From Streptomyces sp. A 4/2 (GTDB lineage Bacteria; Actinomycetota; Actinomycetes; Streptomycetales; Streptomycetaceae): a stretch of 64,000 nt of DNA. The stretch lies in NCBI RefSeq assembly GCF_940670765.1, contig NZ_CALNVW010000020.1, forward strand, positions 186,001 to 250,000, given 5' to 3'. The number at the start of each line of letters is the position of its first letter. Positions within the stretch are counted from its first letter, which is position 1. Positions 42,210-51,373 of this stretch are shown piece after piece. The notes under the pieces are model-generated. The model made no database searches and was not told the origin of the DNA. It saw only the letters and a list, made by a program, of their open reading frames with translations. A program made the translations under genes and the position numbers.

Positions 42210-43234
42210 GTGTGGTCCGCCTTTCCGGCCGATGCATACAGGTCACTGAGGTAGTAGTCCTTGGCCTTGCCTGCCTCGGGCAGCTTCTTCATCTGGACGA
42301 AGAGGTCCGAGAGATGGTCGAACCAGCCGCCGACCGTGCCGTCCTTGCTGAGCTTCGTCAGCTCCGCGGAGGGAAGGATCTTCACGTAGTCGGTGGAGCC
42401 CTTCAGCTGTCCGGCGGGCAGCTTGAGGAACTCGGCTGCCACGGTCTCCGACTCCTGCGGGTGCGCGGCGATCCAGTCGTCGGCCTGCTTGAGGACCCCG
42501 GTCACCTTCTTGACGAGTTCCGGGTTGCCCGAGGCGAGCTTGGGCTGGGTGACGAAGACATTCGGGAAGGTCGTCTTCGGGTAGTAGTCCTGGGTCCGGC
42601 TGATCTCCTTCAGACCGGGGACCTTCTTCTTCATGGTGTCGATGAGCGGGTACCAGGTGGCGGCGGCGTCGACCTTCCCGGACGAGAAGGCCGTGACGAC
42701 GGTGGAGGCGTCCATGGTGACCTTCTTGACGTCGCTCTCCTTCAGCCCGGCGTCGCGGAGCGCCAGATTGAGGATCATGTCGCCCGATGTGCCCTCGGCC
42801 ACGGCGATCTTCTTGCCCTTGAGGTCGGCGGGCTTCTCGATGCCTGAACCCGGCTGGGCGATGACGCGGTCGGCGAGACCCAGCATGTTGACCGAGATGA
42901 TCGACGCGCGGCCGGACGCGGGCAGCCACAGGGCGCCGGGACCGAGGTAGCCGAAGTCCAGGCTGCCCGATCCGAGAGCCTGTACCTGGAGCGGACCGTT
43001 GGTGAAGACCTTCAGTTCGGGGGTGATTCCCGCCTTCTTCCACAGGCCCTGCTTCTGGGCGACCGCGAGCGCCGCGGAGCCGCTGTAGTCGGCGATGTAG
43101 CCGAAAGTCACCTTCTTCTTGCCACCGTCCGAGGCGGCGGAGGATCCGCTGGAGCAGCTGGTGGCCGCGGGGACGAGCAGCAGGGCGAGGAGCAGACCCA
43201 TGGAGCGGCGGCCGATGGCGCGTTCTGTTTTCAC
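42206..43234 (-). CDS. ABC transporter substrate-binding lipoprotein (SsuA/TauA/NMT1-like)
   Basis: 342 residues. Lipoprotein signal at 1-27 (GLLLALLLVPAATSC). Then KVTFGYIADYSGSAALAVAQKQGLW, LQVQALGSGSLDFGYLGPGA, KPADLKGKKIAVAEGTSGDMIL and AFSSGKVDAAATW, the family pattern for aliphatic sulfonate, taurine or nitrate binding proteins. Binds an imported solute outside the cell. Start GTG 43234 overlaps the ATPase stop (GTGA) and has GAAGGAAG six bases upstream; the longer frame lacks both. In this operon the cargo is probably a sulfated or sulfonated compound. Confidence 0.87.
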   Translation of the reverse strand: MKTERAIGRRSMGLLLALLLVPAATSCSSGSSAASDGGKKKVTFGYIADYSGSAALAVAQKQGLWKKAGITPELKVFTNGPLQVQALGSGSLDFGYLGPGALWLPASGRASIISVNMLGLADRVIAQPGSGIEKPADLKGKKIAVAEGTSGDMILNLALRDAGLKESDVKKVTMDASTVVTAFSSGKVDAAATWYPLIDTMKKKVPGLKEISRTQDYYPKTTFPNVFVTQPKLASGNPELVKKVTGVLKQADDWIAAHPQESETVAAEFLKLPAGQLKGSTDYVKILPSAELTKLSKDGTVGGWFDHLSDLFVQMKKLPEAGKAKDYYLSDLYASAGKADHT

Positions 43235-44013
43235 GACGTGCTTCCTTCGAGGGGAGCTGGCTGGTGGTGGACGGCGTGCCACACCTGGGCGCGCAGTTCG
43301 GCGAATTCGGGTGACAGGCGCTGCTCCTCGGTACGGGGATAGGGCAGCGAGACGGGGATGACGGTGTGGATGCGGCCGGGGCGGGCGGCCATGACGACGA
43401 CGCGGTTGCCGAGGAAGACCGCCTCGTCGACGTCGTGGGTGATGAACATGACGGTGCGCCGGTCCCGGCTCCAGGTGTCCAGCAGGGATTCCTGCATCCG
43501 GACGCGGGTCAGGGAGTCGAGGGCGCCGAAGGGCTCGTCCATGAGGAGGATCTTCGGGTCGACCGCGTAGGCGCGGGCGATGGCGCAGCGCTGTTTCATG
43601 CCGCCGGAGAGCGTTTTGGGCAGGGCGTCGGCGAAGTCGGTGAGCCCGACGAGTTCGATGACCTCGCGGGCCCGGCGCCTGCGTTCGGCCTTTTTCACCC
43701 CGGCCACCTTCAGGCCGTACTCGACGTTGCCGGTCACGGTCATCCAGGGGAAGAGCGCGTACTGCTGGAAGATGACACCGCGTTCGGGGGCGGGGCCGTG
43801 GACGGGGACGCCGTCGACGGTGACTTCGCCGTCGGAGGCGTCGAGGAGCCCGGCCGCGATGTTCATCAGGGTGGACTTGCCGCAGCCGGACGGGCCGACG
43901 ACGGTGACGAACTCGCCGTCCTCGATGTCGAGGCTGACCCGGTCCAGGGCCAGGAAGTCGCCGTCCTTCACCGGGAAGTCCCGTGTGACGTCGGAGAAGT
44001 TGATGGTGGGCAT
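43231..44013 (-). CDS. ABC transporter ATPase (SsuB/TauB-like)
   Basis: 260 residues. Walker A VGPSGCGKSTLMN, Q-loop VIFQQYALFPWMTV, signature TLSGGMKQRCAIARAYAVDP, Walker B ILLMDEPFGALD and switch FITHDVDEA are all intact. Powers import with the adjacent permease. Gap of two bases from the permease stop, and GTGA overlap with the binding-protein gene. Confidence 0.92.
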   Translation of the reverse strand: MPTINFSDVTRDFPVKDGDFLALDRVSLDIEDGEFVTVVGPSGCGKSTLMNIAAGLLDASDGEVTVDGVPVHGPAPERGVIFQQYALFPWMTVTGNVEYGLKVAGVKKAERRRRAREVIELVGLTDFADALPKTLSGGMKQRCAIARAYAVDPKILLMDEPFGALDSLTRVRMQESLLDTWSRDRRTVMFITHDVDEAVFLGNRVVVMAARPGRIHTVIPVSLPYPRTEEQRLSPEFAELRAQVWHAVHHQPAPLEGSTS

Positions 44014-44015
44014 GA

Positions 44016-44942
44016 CTACCTCCGCTCCTGCCAGTGGGTCAGCCGGCGCTCGGCGAGGAGCAGCAGCCGGTCCATGACGAGTCCGATCGCTCCGATGGCG
44101 ATCACCTGGACGAAAATGGTGGGCAGGTCGTAGTAGAGCTGCGCCTGCTGCATCCGGTGGCCCAGTCCGTCCTGGGCCGCGATGAGTTCGGCGGCGACCA
44201 CGGTCGCCCAGGAGGCCCCGAGCCCGATCCGCATGCCGACCAGGATGAACGGGGTCGAAGCGGGGACGACGACGCCGATGAAGACCTGCGGGTCGCGGGC
44301 ACCGAGTACCCGTGCGGCGTTGACGAGGGTGACGTCGACGGCGACGACGCCCTGGAAGGTGGAGACGACGGAGGAGAGGAACGACGCCAGGAAGATCACG
44401 AAGATCTTCGGGGTCTCGTCGATGCCCATCAGGACGATGGCCAGCGGGATGATCGCGAGCGGCGGCACCATCCGGAAGAACTGGAGCCAGGGCTCGATGA
44501 GCCTGCGGACGACCGGGTACCAGCCCATCAGGAAACCGACGGGGATCGCGAGGACGACACCGAGGACGTAGCCGATGAGGACCCGCTCAAGGCTGGCGCC
44601 CGCGTCGGAGAACAGGGTTCCGTCGGCGATGAGCTGCCCGGCGCGGCGGGCCACGGAGACGGGCCCGGGAAAACCGTCGATGCCGCTGTTGGCGAGGACG
44701 ACCCAGGTGAGCAGTCCCAGCGCGGCGGAGGCGAAGCCGAGCAGTACGGCCGTGAGGCGGCCGGTGCCGCCCGCCTTCTTCTGCGCTTTCTTCTTCTGCG
44801 CGTTCTTCTGCGCGTTCTGCCTCTTCGCGGTCGCGGGGTCCGTGCTCACGGCGCCCGTGTTCTCCGTGCGCCGGTCGGCAGGCCCGGTGTCCGTGGCCGT
44901 GCGGTCGGACGCGGCGGGTCCGGACAGCAATTCGTCCTTCAT
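44016..44942 (-). CDS. ABC transporter permease (SsuC/TauC-like) with Lys/Gln-rich cytosolic head
   Basis: 308 residues. Residues 1-60 are hydrophilic, with a repeated QNAQKNAQKKKAQKKA stretch, not usual in the family. Six or so membrane helices follow; the EAA loop reads NAARVLGARDPQVFIGVVVPASTPFILVGMR in the cytoplasmic position before the last helices. Forms the channel of the importer. ATG overlaps the sulfatase stop by four bases (44939-44942). Confidence 0.88.
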   Translation of the reverse strand: MKDELLSGPAASDRTATDTGPADRRTENTGAVSTDPATAKRQNAQKNAQKKKAQKKAGGTGRLTAVLLGFASAALGLLTWVVLANSGIDGFPGPVSVARRAGQLIADGTLFSDAGASLERVLIGYVLGVVLAIPVGFLMGWYPVVRRLIEPWLQFFRMVPPLAIIPLAIVLMGIDETPKIFVIFLASFLSSVVSTFQGVVAVDVTLVNAARVLGARDPQVFIGVVVPASTPFILVGMRIGLGASWATVVAAELIAAQDGLGHRMQQAQLYYDLPTIFVQVIAIGAIGLVMDRLLLLAERRLTHWQERR

Positions 44943-46426
44943 GCCACTTCCTCCGCGACCCCGTCGACGTCCGGCGCGCGGTCGCCGCCGATGTCGGCCA
45001 TGTAGCTCATCCAGGTGTATGCCGGGTCGCCACGGCGCAGGAGCTCCCGGTAGAGCCGGACGGTGAGGTCGCGCCGGATCTCCGCGTAGGCGGGCGCCTC
45101 GTACACGTTGTGCAGTTCGTGCGGGTCGGTCCGCAGGTCGTACAGCTCGTGCGTGCTCTCCGGGTTGTGGACCAGCTTGTGGCGCCGGTCGCGGATCATG
45201 CGCTGGGAGTACGGGAAGTGATGGCCGTGGAACTCGGCGAAGATCTCGTCCCGGCCGTCCCCGGCCGGTTCACCGTGCAGCAGGGGCAACAGGCTTTCCC
45301 CGTCGCACAGTTCGGGGACAGGTGCTCCGGCCAGTTCGAGGATGGTCGGGTTCAGATCGATGAGGTTGGCGAAGTCGTCGCGGACCTGGGCGGGTGCGCC
45401 CGGCACCCGGGCGAGGGCGGGGATCCGGTAGATGTCCTCGTACATCGCCGGGCCCTTGTCGTTGAGCCGGTGGGCGCCGGTGAACTCGCCGTGGTCAGCG
45501 GTGAAGAAGACGGCCGTCTCGTCCCACAGGCCATGCGCCTTGAGCGCTTCGAGGAGCCTGCCGACCTGCTGGTCGATCATGGTGACATAGCCCCAGTACA
45601 CGGCGATGAGCTTGCGCCAGGCAGCCGCGTCGAAGCCGTCGGACGACCAGTAGGCGCTGTACTGGCGCTGCACTTCGGGCTTGCCCGCGAAGGTCTCCGC
45701 CATGGACGCGGGGAGCGGGACGTCCGCCGGGTCGTACATGTCGTAGTACTGGTCGGGGATCAGGTAGGGCAGATGCGGCCCGTACCAGTGGCAGGAGAGC
45801 ATGAACGGCTTGCCGGTCGCCTTCCAGTCGGCGGCGTAGCGGTCCAGCAGGCCGAGGGTGCGGTCGGTGAGGAACGCTTCCATGGTGGCCTCGGCGGGCT
45901 GCTGGAGGCGGCCTGCGATGAGGTGGCCGCGGCCGGTGCCGTTGGCGGCGGCGCCGAAGACGGGTTCGCGTACGGCGAAGGGCGGGAAGCCGTTGTCCTC
46001 CAGCCACTTCTCGTACGAGGGGTGGTGTACGGGGTTCAGCGCACCGGGCAGGTGCTCACCGTCGAGGCCGTAGAACTCGGGGCCGCGCTCCCGGCCGATG
46101 TGCCATTTGCCCGCGTGGCCGACCTGGTAGCCGTGGTCCATCAACTGGCTCCACAGCATCGGGTTGTCGTCGTCCAGCTCGTCCTTGCTGCCGCCGTTGC
46201 GCTCGGGGTTGTTGAGCAGTCCGTGGCGGAAGGGGTGCAGGCCGGTGGCGAGCGAGGCACGCGCCGGGGTGCAGATCGCGGTCGGCGTGTAGAAGCGGTC
46301 GAAACGGGTTCCCTCCGCCGCCAGGGCGTCCAGGGCCGGGGTCTCCACCAGGGGGTTGCCGTAACACCCCAGGGTGTCGACCCGGTGTTGGTCGGTCATC
46401 AGGAACAGGACGTTGCGCGGAGCCAT
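44939..46426 (-). CDS. Type I sulfatase (formylglycine-dependent), cytoplasmic
   Basis: 495 residues. The active-site pattern C52-T-P-A-R matches C-x-P-x-R, where Cys is converted to formylglycine; a metal-binding DQH lies at residues 12-14 and ADHGEFTGAHRLNDKGPAMYED holds the other ligands. GKWHIG is the conserved sulfatase segment. No signal peptide is present, so it should act inside the cell on a sulfate ester brought in by the ABC importer of the same operon. First gene of the operon; ATG 46426 has AAAGGG upstream. Its activating enzyme is encoded divergently at 47935-48912. Confidence 0.92.
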   Translation of the reverse strand: MAPRNVLFLMTDQHRVDTLGCYGNPLVETPALDALAAEGTRFDRFYTPTAICTPARASLATGLHPFRHGLLNNPERNGGSKDELDDDNPMLWSQLMDHGYQVGHAGKWHIGRERGPEFYGLDGEHLPGALNPVHHPSYEKWLEDNGFPPFAVREPVFGAAANGTGRGHLIAGRLQQPAEATMEAFLTDRTLGLLDRYAADWKATGKPFMLSCHWYGPHLPYLIPDQYYDMYDPADVPLPASMAETFAGKPEVQRQYSAYWSSDGFDAAAWRKLIAVYWGYVTMIDQQVGRLLEALKAHGLWDETAVFFTADHGEFTGAHRLNDKGPAMYEDIYRIPALARVPGAPAQVRDDFANLIDLNPTILELAGAPVPELCDGESLLPLLHGEPAGDGRDEIFAEFHGHHFPYSQRMIRDRRHKLVHNPESTHELYDLRTDPHELHNVYEAPAYAEIRRDLTVRLYRELLRRGDPAYTWMSYMADIGGDRAPDVDGVAEEVA

Positions 46427-46545
46427 GGACTGGCCGCCCTTTCGGTGGGGTTGTGCCTGGTGCTGTGTGCCAAGTGCCGTGCTGGGTGCGTCCGTCGGTG
46501 CGCGCACCGAGCGCCTGCCGGTGCCATTTCAGGCAAGTGCCGGGA

Positions 46546-46574
46546 ACTGTATGGACGTCGGTTTTTTACGTCAA
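46546..46574 (-). promoter_or_regulatory. Predicted promoter of the sulfatase operon
   Basis: On the minus strand: TTGACG (46574-46569), 17 bases, TACAGT (46551-46546). Good match and ideal spacing. Leader of about 110 bases before ATG 46426. Confidence 0.55.
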
Positions 46575-46612
46575 CCCTCGGGAATTAATTCGGTGTGAAT
46601 TCGTCCGGGCGG

Positions 46613-46642
46613 TTGACATAAACCGCGGGCCCGGCAGACCAT
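46613..46642 (+). promoter_or_regulatory. Predicted promoter of the ROK-FGE operon, possibly leaderless
   Basis: TTGACA (46613-46618), 18 bases, GACCAT (46637-46642), a weak -10. The ATG lies six bases after it, so the transcript would start at or next to the start codon; no Shine-Dalgarno site is present there. Confidence 0.45.
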
Positions 46643-46648
46643 GCGTCC

Positions 46649-47938
46649 ATGACCGAACCCACCGACGCCTTGCAACGCCTGCGCAGGGCCAATGAAGCCG
46701 CCGTTCTCGGCGAACTGCGCCGCTCCGGCGCGCTCAGCCGCGGCGAGCTGAAGGCGAGGATCGGGCTCTCCCGTACCACCCTGTTCGCGATCGTCTCCGA
46801 CCTGCTGGAGCGCAAGGCGGTCGTGGAGCAGCCGGCCGCCGAATCCGAGCAGCCGCGCGGCCGGGGCAGGCCTGCCCTGGAGATCTCGCTGAACGCACGC
46901 GGCGCCGAGCTGATCGGCATCGATCTCCAGCGCAACCGGATCCATGTGATCGTCGCGAACTGCGCCCATCAGGTGATCGGCAGGTCCAGCGCCCCGGTAC
47001 CGGCGGACAGCGGCCCGGCCGAACGTGCCGCACAGGCCGTCGAGGCGGTCGAGGAGCTGGTACGCCGCGAGGGCATCAGCCTCGCACCGGTCGAAGGCAT
47101 CGGCCTCGGCCTGCCGGGCTTCGTACAGAACCCGGCTTCCGGGGACCCCCGCACCATGACGCCGTTCGCCACCCATGTCGCGGCGGAGCTCGGCGAGCAC
47201 TTCGGTGTCCCGGTCCTCACCGACAACAACTCACGGCTGGCGGCGCTCGCCGAAGTCACCTGGGGCGCGGCCCGCGGCCACGACAACACCGTTTTCCTGG
47301 CGTGGTCGGAAGGCGTCGGCGGCGGACTCGTCGTGAACGGAACGCTGGTGCGCGGCGCCCACGGCGCGGCGGGCGAGATCGGCCACACCAGCGTCGATCC
47401 CCAGGGGCCGGTCTGCCATTGCGGGGGCCGCGGCTGTCTGGAGGGTGTCATCAGCCTTCCGGCACTGCTGGCTGCCTGCGCCGACCGCGGCGTCAGGGCC
47501 CATGACGCGGCCGAGTTCATCGCGCTGGCCGCCGACGGACAGCCGGACAGCGCTGACGTGCTGCGCGGGGCCGCTGTCACCGCGGGCCGTGTGCTGGCCG
47601 CACTCGCCGCCCATGTCGACCCCGAGTGCATCGTGGTCTACGGCGAGCCCGCCGCCCTGGACGAGCTGGTACTGACCCCCATCCGGGAGCAACTGGCGGC
47701 CCTGTCCCTGCCGTCCGCTCCTCGCACGATCACCGTCTGCGGCTCCGCCCTGGGCGCGGACGCGGCAGCGCTCGGGGGTGTCGCCCTGCTGCTGCACACC
47801 ACCGGCCAGGACCTGGCGGAACTGCTCGACCGGCCGGTCCCCGGAGCCGGCGGACCGGGCGCGGACCAGGACTCCGGCGCTCCCGGCGGCGGATCCGGCC
47901 CCACACTCCGGGCGCTCACCACCGGCGCCGGACAGTGA
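46649..47938 (+). CDS. ROK-family transcriptional repressor
   Basis: 429 residues. Winged helix at ~10-75 (RSGALSRGELKARIGLSRTTLFAIVSDLLE, GRGRPALEI), then the ROK domain: GIGLGLPGFV, VLTDNNSRLAALAEV, SEGVGGGLVVNG and full zinc motif GHTSVDPQGPVCHCGGRGCLE. A Ser-Gly-Pro-rich tail of ~40 residues follows the fold. ROK regulators respond to sugars or sugar phosphates. Divergent from the sulfatase operon with a symmetric promoter region, so it probably controls both. Stop overlaps the FGE start (GTGA). Confidence 0.9.
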   Translation: MTEPTDALQRLRRANEAAVLGELRRSGALSRGELKARIGLSRTTLFAIVSDLLERKAVVEQPAAESEQPRGRGRPALEISLNARGAELIGIDLQRNRIHVIVANCAHQVIGRSSAPVPADSGPAERAAQAVEAVEELVRREGISLAPVEGIGLGLPGFVQNPASGDPRTMTPFATHVAAELGEHFGVPVLTDNNSRLAALAEVTWGAARGHDNTVFLAWSEGVGGGLVVNGTLVRGAHGAAGEIGHTSVDPQGPVCHCGGRGCLEGVISLPALLAACADRGVRAHDAAEFIALAADGQPDSADVLRGAAVTAGRVLAALAAHVDPECIVVYGEPAALDELVLTPIREQLAALSLPSAPRTITVCGSALGADAAALGGVALLLHTTGQDLAELLDRPVPGAGGPGADQDSGAPGGGSGPTLRALTTGAGQ

Positions 47939-48912
47939 ACGCGTGCTGCGGGCCCGCGCGGGCGACGGCCACCGAGGCTCCCGCCGGACCGGAGACGCCG
48001 GCCGCTCCCCCGGCGGACTTCGCCGTCCCCGACCGGCGGCCGGCCGAACTGCTGCGCGGCATGGTGAGCGTGCCGGGTGGCCCCTTCCTGATGGGGGGTG
48101 ACGACGAGGACGCGTTCCCCGCGGACGGCGAGGGGCCGGTACGGGAGGTGACCGTCGGCCCCTTCCACATCGACGCGGCCTGCGTGACGAACGCCCGGTT
48201 CGCCACCTTCGTCAAGGCGACCGGATACCGGACCGAGGCCGAACTCATCGGCTGGTCCTACGTGTTCGGGGCTTTCGTACCGCAGTCCGCGCGCGGGGCG
48301 GTGCTTCCGGGCGGCGTCCCGGGCGCGCCCTGGTGGCGGGCGGTGACCGGCGCGTACTGGCGTGCACCCGAGGGCCCCGGTTCCTCGGTGGGCGACCGCC
48401 GGGACCATCCGGTGGTGCACATGTCCTGGAACGACGCGAACGCCTACGCCCGCTGGGCGGGCAAGCGGCTGCCCACCGAGGCCGAGTGGGAGAAGGCGGC
48501 CCGCGGCGGGCTCGTCCGGGCCCGCTTCCCGTGGGGCGACGAGCTGACCCCGCGCGGCAGGCACCGCTGCAACATCTGGCAGGGCGACTTCCCCGTACGC
48601 AACACCCGTGAGGACGGCTTCCTCGGGACCGCCCCGGTCAAGGCGTTCTCCCCCAACGGCTACGGCCTGTACAACACTTCGGGCAATGTGTGGGAGTGGT
48701 GCGCCGACCGCTTCAGCCCCGACTGGCACCGGGACGAACGTACGGAGACCCGTATCGACCCGGTGGGCCCGCCGACCGGTGCGAACCGTGTCCTGCGCGG
48801 CGGCTCCCACCTCTGCCACAGCTCCTACTGCAACCGCTACCGGGTGGCCGCGCGTACCTCCAACACCCCCGACAGCACCACGGGGCACGGCGGGTTCCGC
48901 TGCGCGCTGTGA
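47935..48912 (+). CDS. Formylglycine-generating enzyme (sulfatase activator)
   Basis: 325 residues. Family pattern from residue ~42: MVSVPGGPFLMGGDDEDAFPADGEGP, VTVGPFHIDAACVTNARFATFV, HPVVHMSWNDANAYARWAGKRLPTEAEWEKAARGG (read in parts), NVWEWCADRFSPD and RVLRGGSHLCHSSYCNRYRVAART. The two catalytic Cys, C294 and C299, five apart, are present. It oxidises the Cys of C-x-P-x-R in sulfatases to formylglycine using oxygen. GTG 47935 is set by the GTGA overlap with the ROK stop. Its placement next to the sulfatase operon makes a self-contained sulfatase activation unit. Confidence 0.93.
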   Translation: MNACCGPARATATEAPAGPETPAAPPADFAVPDRRPAELLRGMVSVPGGPFLMGGDDEDAFPADGEGPVREVTVGPFHIDAACVTNARFATFVKATGYRTEAELIGWSYVFGAFVPQSARGAVLPGGVPGAPWWRAVTGAYWRAPEGPGSSVGDRRDHPVVHMSWNDANAYARWAGKRLPTEAEWEKAARGGLVRARFPWGDELTPRGRHRCNIWQGDFPVRNTREDGFLGTAPVKAFSPNGYGLYNTSGNVWEWCADRFSPDWHRDERTETRIDPVGPPTGANRVLRGGSHLCHSSYCNRYRVAARTSNTPDSTTGHGGFRCAL

Positions 48913-48923
48913 CCAGACAGGTC

Positions 48924-51182
48924 CTACGCGGCCTTGCGCTCCTCGCGCCCGGTGACCGGTACGTCGAGGGTGCGCGCCAGGCCGACCACACCCTCGTCGA
49001 GGCGCTGGAGATGCCGCAGTACCCGGTAGGTGACCGACCCGGACCGGAGCGTCTCGGAGTTGCTGCCCTCCAGCATCGCGGCGATGCTGGCACCGGACTC
49101 GACCTCGTCGCCGGTGTCGGCGCTTTCGTCCCGCACGTGCGCGACGATCACATCGATGTTGTGCGCGATGCGTCGGCCGGACCGGGCCAGGCGGGGGTCG
49201 GCTGCGACGGTCCTGCTGTACGGCACCAGTTCGGCCGTCGCCGCCAGTGAACGGGCGTGGTAGGCGCTGGTCTCCAGCAGCGCCACCAGGTAGCGGGCGG
49301 TCTGCCGCCGCACCCGCAGCGGGGTGATCGGGTGGATCAGCGGCTGGGTGGAACGGCGCAGATCGTCCAGTGCGGTGTCCAGGTCGCGCGCCATGTCGAG
49401 GAGATCCACGGCGGGCCCGCCGCTGAGCTGGGTCACCGCGGCCGACGCGACGTCCCGCAGCCGGGCGAGCACCGTGGCCAGGTGCTCGTCGGTACGGCGG
49501 TCGGTGTGCACCGGAAGCACCAGCACGGCGGCGATGATCCCGCAGGCGGCGCCCAGCGCCGTCTCCTCGATCCGCAGCACCAGCACGGAGAGGCTGTAGG
49601 TGTTGAGCAGGGTGTAGAGCAGTCCCAGCATCGCCGTGACGAAGAAGGACATCAGGGCGTACGAGAGCGGCGCGGTGAAGAACATCCCGAAGATGAAGAG
49701 CAGGACCAGCGCGAAGGCGGTCCAGGTGTGGTTGCCGACGAGACCGGCAAGAGCGACACCGGCGACCACGCCCAGCACCGTGCCCAGTAGCCTGCGGTAG
49801 CCCTTGACCAGGATCTCGCCCGTGGACGCGGTGTTGAGGAAGACGACCCAGCAGGTGAGCACCGCCCAGTACCAGCGCTGGCTGGAGAGGAACTCACCGC
49901 CGATGATGGCCAGGGTCGAGCCGACCGCGACCTGGAAGGCGGCCCGGGTGGTGCGCCGTTGCAGCCCGGTGCGGTCCTCCTCCGTGTCCTCGGACCCGAC
50001 GATCGCCACGTCCTCGGCCTCGAACTCCTCGCGTGAACGGGTCGTCTCCGGTGTGTCGTCCGACTCGTCCTGGGGTCCGTCCAGCGCGAGCCGCAGACCC
50101 AGCACGGAACGGGCGGCCTCACCGATTCCGCGGAACACGTCCTGCACGGCGTGCGAGGCGGGCGGCAGGTTCTCCTCGTCCCGGTAGCCGAGCAGCCTGT
50201 TGCGCAGATGTGCCAGCGTGGTGCCCCGCTGGTCGGGCGTCAGCCGCGACACCACCAGATGCAGGGTGTTCAGGTCCCGGCGCAGCGTCGCGGTCGTGGC
50301 GTCCTCGGCCCGCGTGCGGTTCGCCGCTGCCGGGACCGGAGCGTTCGGCAGATGCAGGGTGAGGGTGTCGGCCCGTTCCGCGCTGCGGGCGTTGAGCAGC
50401 AGGACGCCGAGCCGCTCCGCCGCGATCTCCGCGTCCGCGATCCTGCGCTGCACCAGCGCGGCCGTGGCCGCGTCACGCGTGCCCGACTCCAGCTGGCCCT
50501 GGATCATCAGCGCCGTCTCGTGAAGCCGGGCGGTGCCCTTGCGCAGATCGTCGAGGACCTTGTCCAACTGCTCGGGAGTGGCGTCCAGCAGCGCCGCCTG
50601 GGTGGCCACCAACTGCGCGAACCGGGCCCGGAATGCCTCCCGCAACCGGCCCAGGGTGCGCTCGGGAGTCTCCGGTACGACGGCGAACCGGACAACCGCG
50701 CTGCATGCGAAGGCGATCGCCAGCGTCAGATAGAGCCCCGGCAGGGCGGAGACGGTGGCGTGCACGAAGAGCGAGATGAAGTAGACCTGAAAGCCGATCA
50801 GGCCGAGTGCGGTACCGCGGTCGCCGAACCGGCGCGAGTAGACGGCGCCGAAGATCAGCAGGACGAAGAACGCGTCACCGGCGACGACCCGGCTGTTGAG
50901 GAGCGCCCCCAGGGACATCGCCGTGAGGGCGACGGGCAGCGCGAACCCGAGCGTGATCGCCTGGCCGCGTACGTCCTTCTCCCTGATGGCGAAGGTGAAG
51001 ACCATCGCGGCCATGGCACCGGCGACCAGCTGGGTGACGGCGGTGTGGAACAGTGCCAGGACGAGCAGCGCGAGCCCGATCGCACCGACCGTCCGCAGCC
51101 CCGCCATCAGTCGCAGAAGCCCGGGATCGGATGCCGCGAAGCGGTCCCAGGTACTGGTCCGTGTCCGCCGTGTTGCTGCCAT
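48924..51182 (-). CDS. FUSC-family aromatic-acid-exporter-like membrane protein
   Basis: 752 residues. Two sets of about five membrane helices: ~22-165 (GAIGLALLVLALFHTAVTQL, VVRFAVVPETPER) and ~400-545 (FQVAVGSTLAIIGGEFLSSQRWYWAVLTCW, ACGIIAAVLVLPVH), each followed by a long cytosolic helical domain. This is the fusaric acid resistance/p-hydroxybenzoate efflux arrangement. Likely exports toxic aromatic or organic acids. It converges on the FGE gene with an 11-base gap and seems monocistronic. ATG 51182 with GGAGAG 12 bases upstream is slightly long. Confidence 0.85.
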   Translation of the reverse strand: MAATRRTRTSTWDRFAASDPGLLRLMAGLRTVGAIGLALLVLALFHTAVTQLVAGAMAAMVFTFAIREKDVRGQAITLGFALPVALTAMSLGALLNSRVVAGDAFFVLLIFGAVYSRRFGDRGTALGLIGFQVYFISLFVHATVSALPGLYLTLAIAFACSAVVRFAVVPETPERTLGRLREAFRARFAQLVATQAALLDATPEQLDKVLDDLRKGTARLHETALMIQGQLESGTRDAATAALVQRRIADAEIAAERLGVLLLNARSAERADTLTLHLPNAPVPAAANRTRAEDATTATLRRDLNTLHLVVSRLTPDQRGTTLAHLRNRLLGYRDEENLPPASHAVQDVFRGIGEAARSVLGLRLALDGPQDESDDTPETTRSREEFEAEDVAIVGSEDTEEDRTGLQRRTTRAAFQVAVGSTLAIIGGEFLSSQRWYWAVLTCWVVFLNTASTGEILVKGYRRLLGTVLGVVAGVALAGLVGNHTWTAFALVLLFIFGMFFTAPLSYALMSFFVTAMLGLLYTLLNTYSLSVLVLRIEETALGAACGIIAAVLVLPVHTDRRTDEHLATVLARLRDVASAAVTQLSGGPAVDLLDMARDLDTALDDLRRSTQPLIHPITPLRVRRQTARYLVALLETSAYHARSLAATAELVPYSRTVAADPRLARSGRRIAHNIDVIVAHVRDESADTGDEVESGASIAAMLEGSNSETLRSGSVTYRVLRHLQRLDEGVVGLARTLDVPVTGREERKAA

Positions 51183-51373
51183 CGCGCTGCCGTACTCTCC
51201 TGACTCCGACCATGATCCGGGTACGCCCCAGCATCGCACGGGCGGGTTCAGCGGGACCCGAGCAGGTCGGTCCCGGTCTGCTCCGGGCGGCCGGACCCGT
51301 CGGACGCCCCCGGGGGCCGGCGTCACGACCGCACGTTCTCCGGCTGCCCCGTCGACCCCGGACACCGCCGCTG

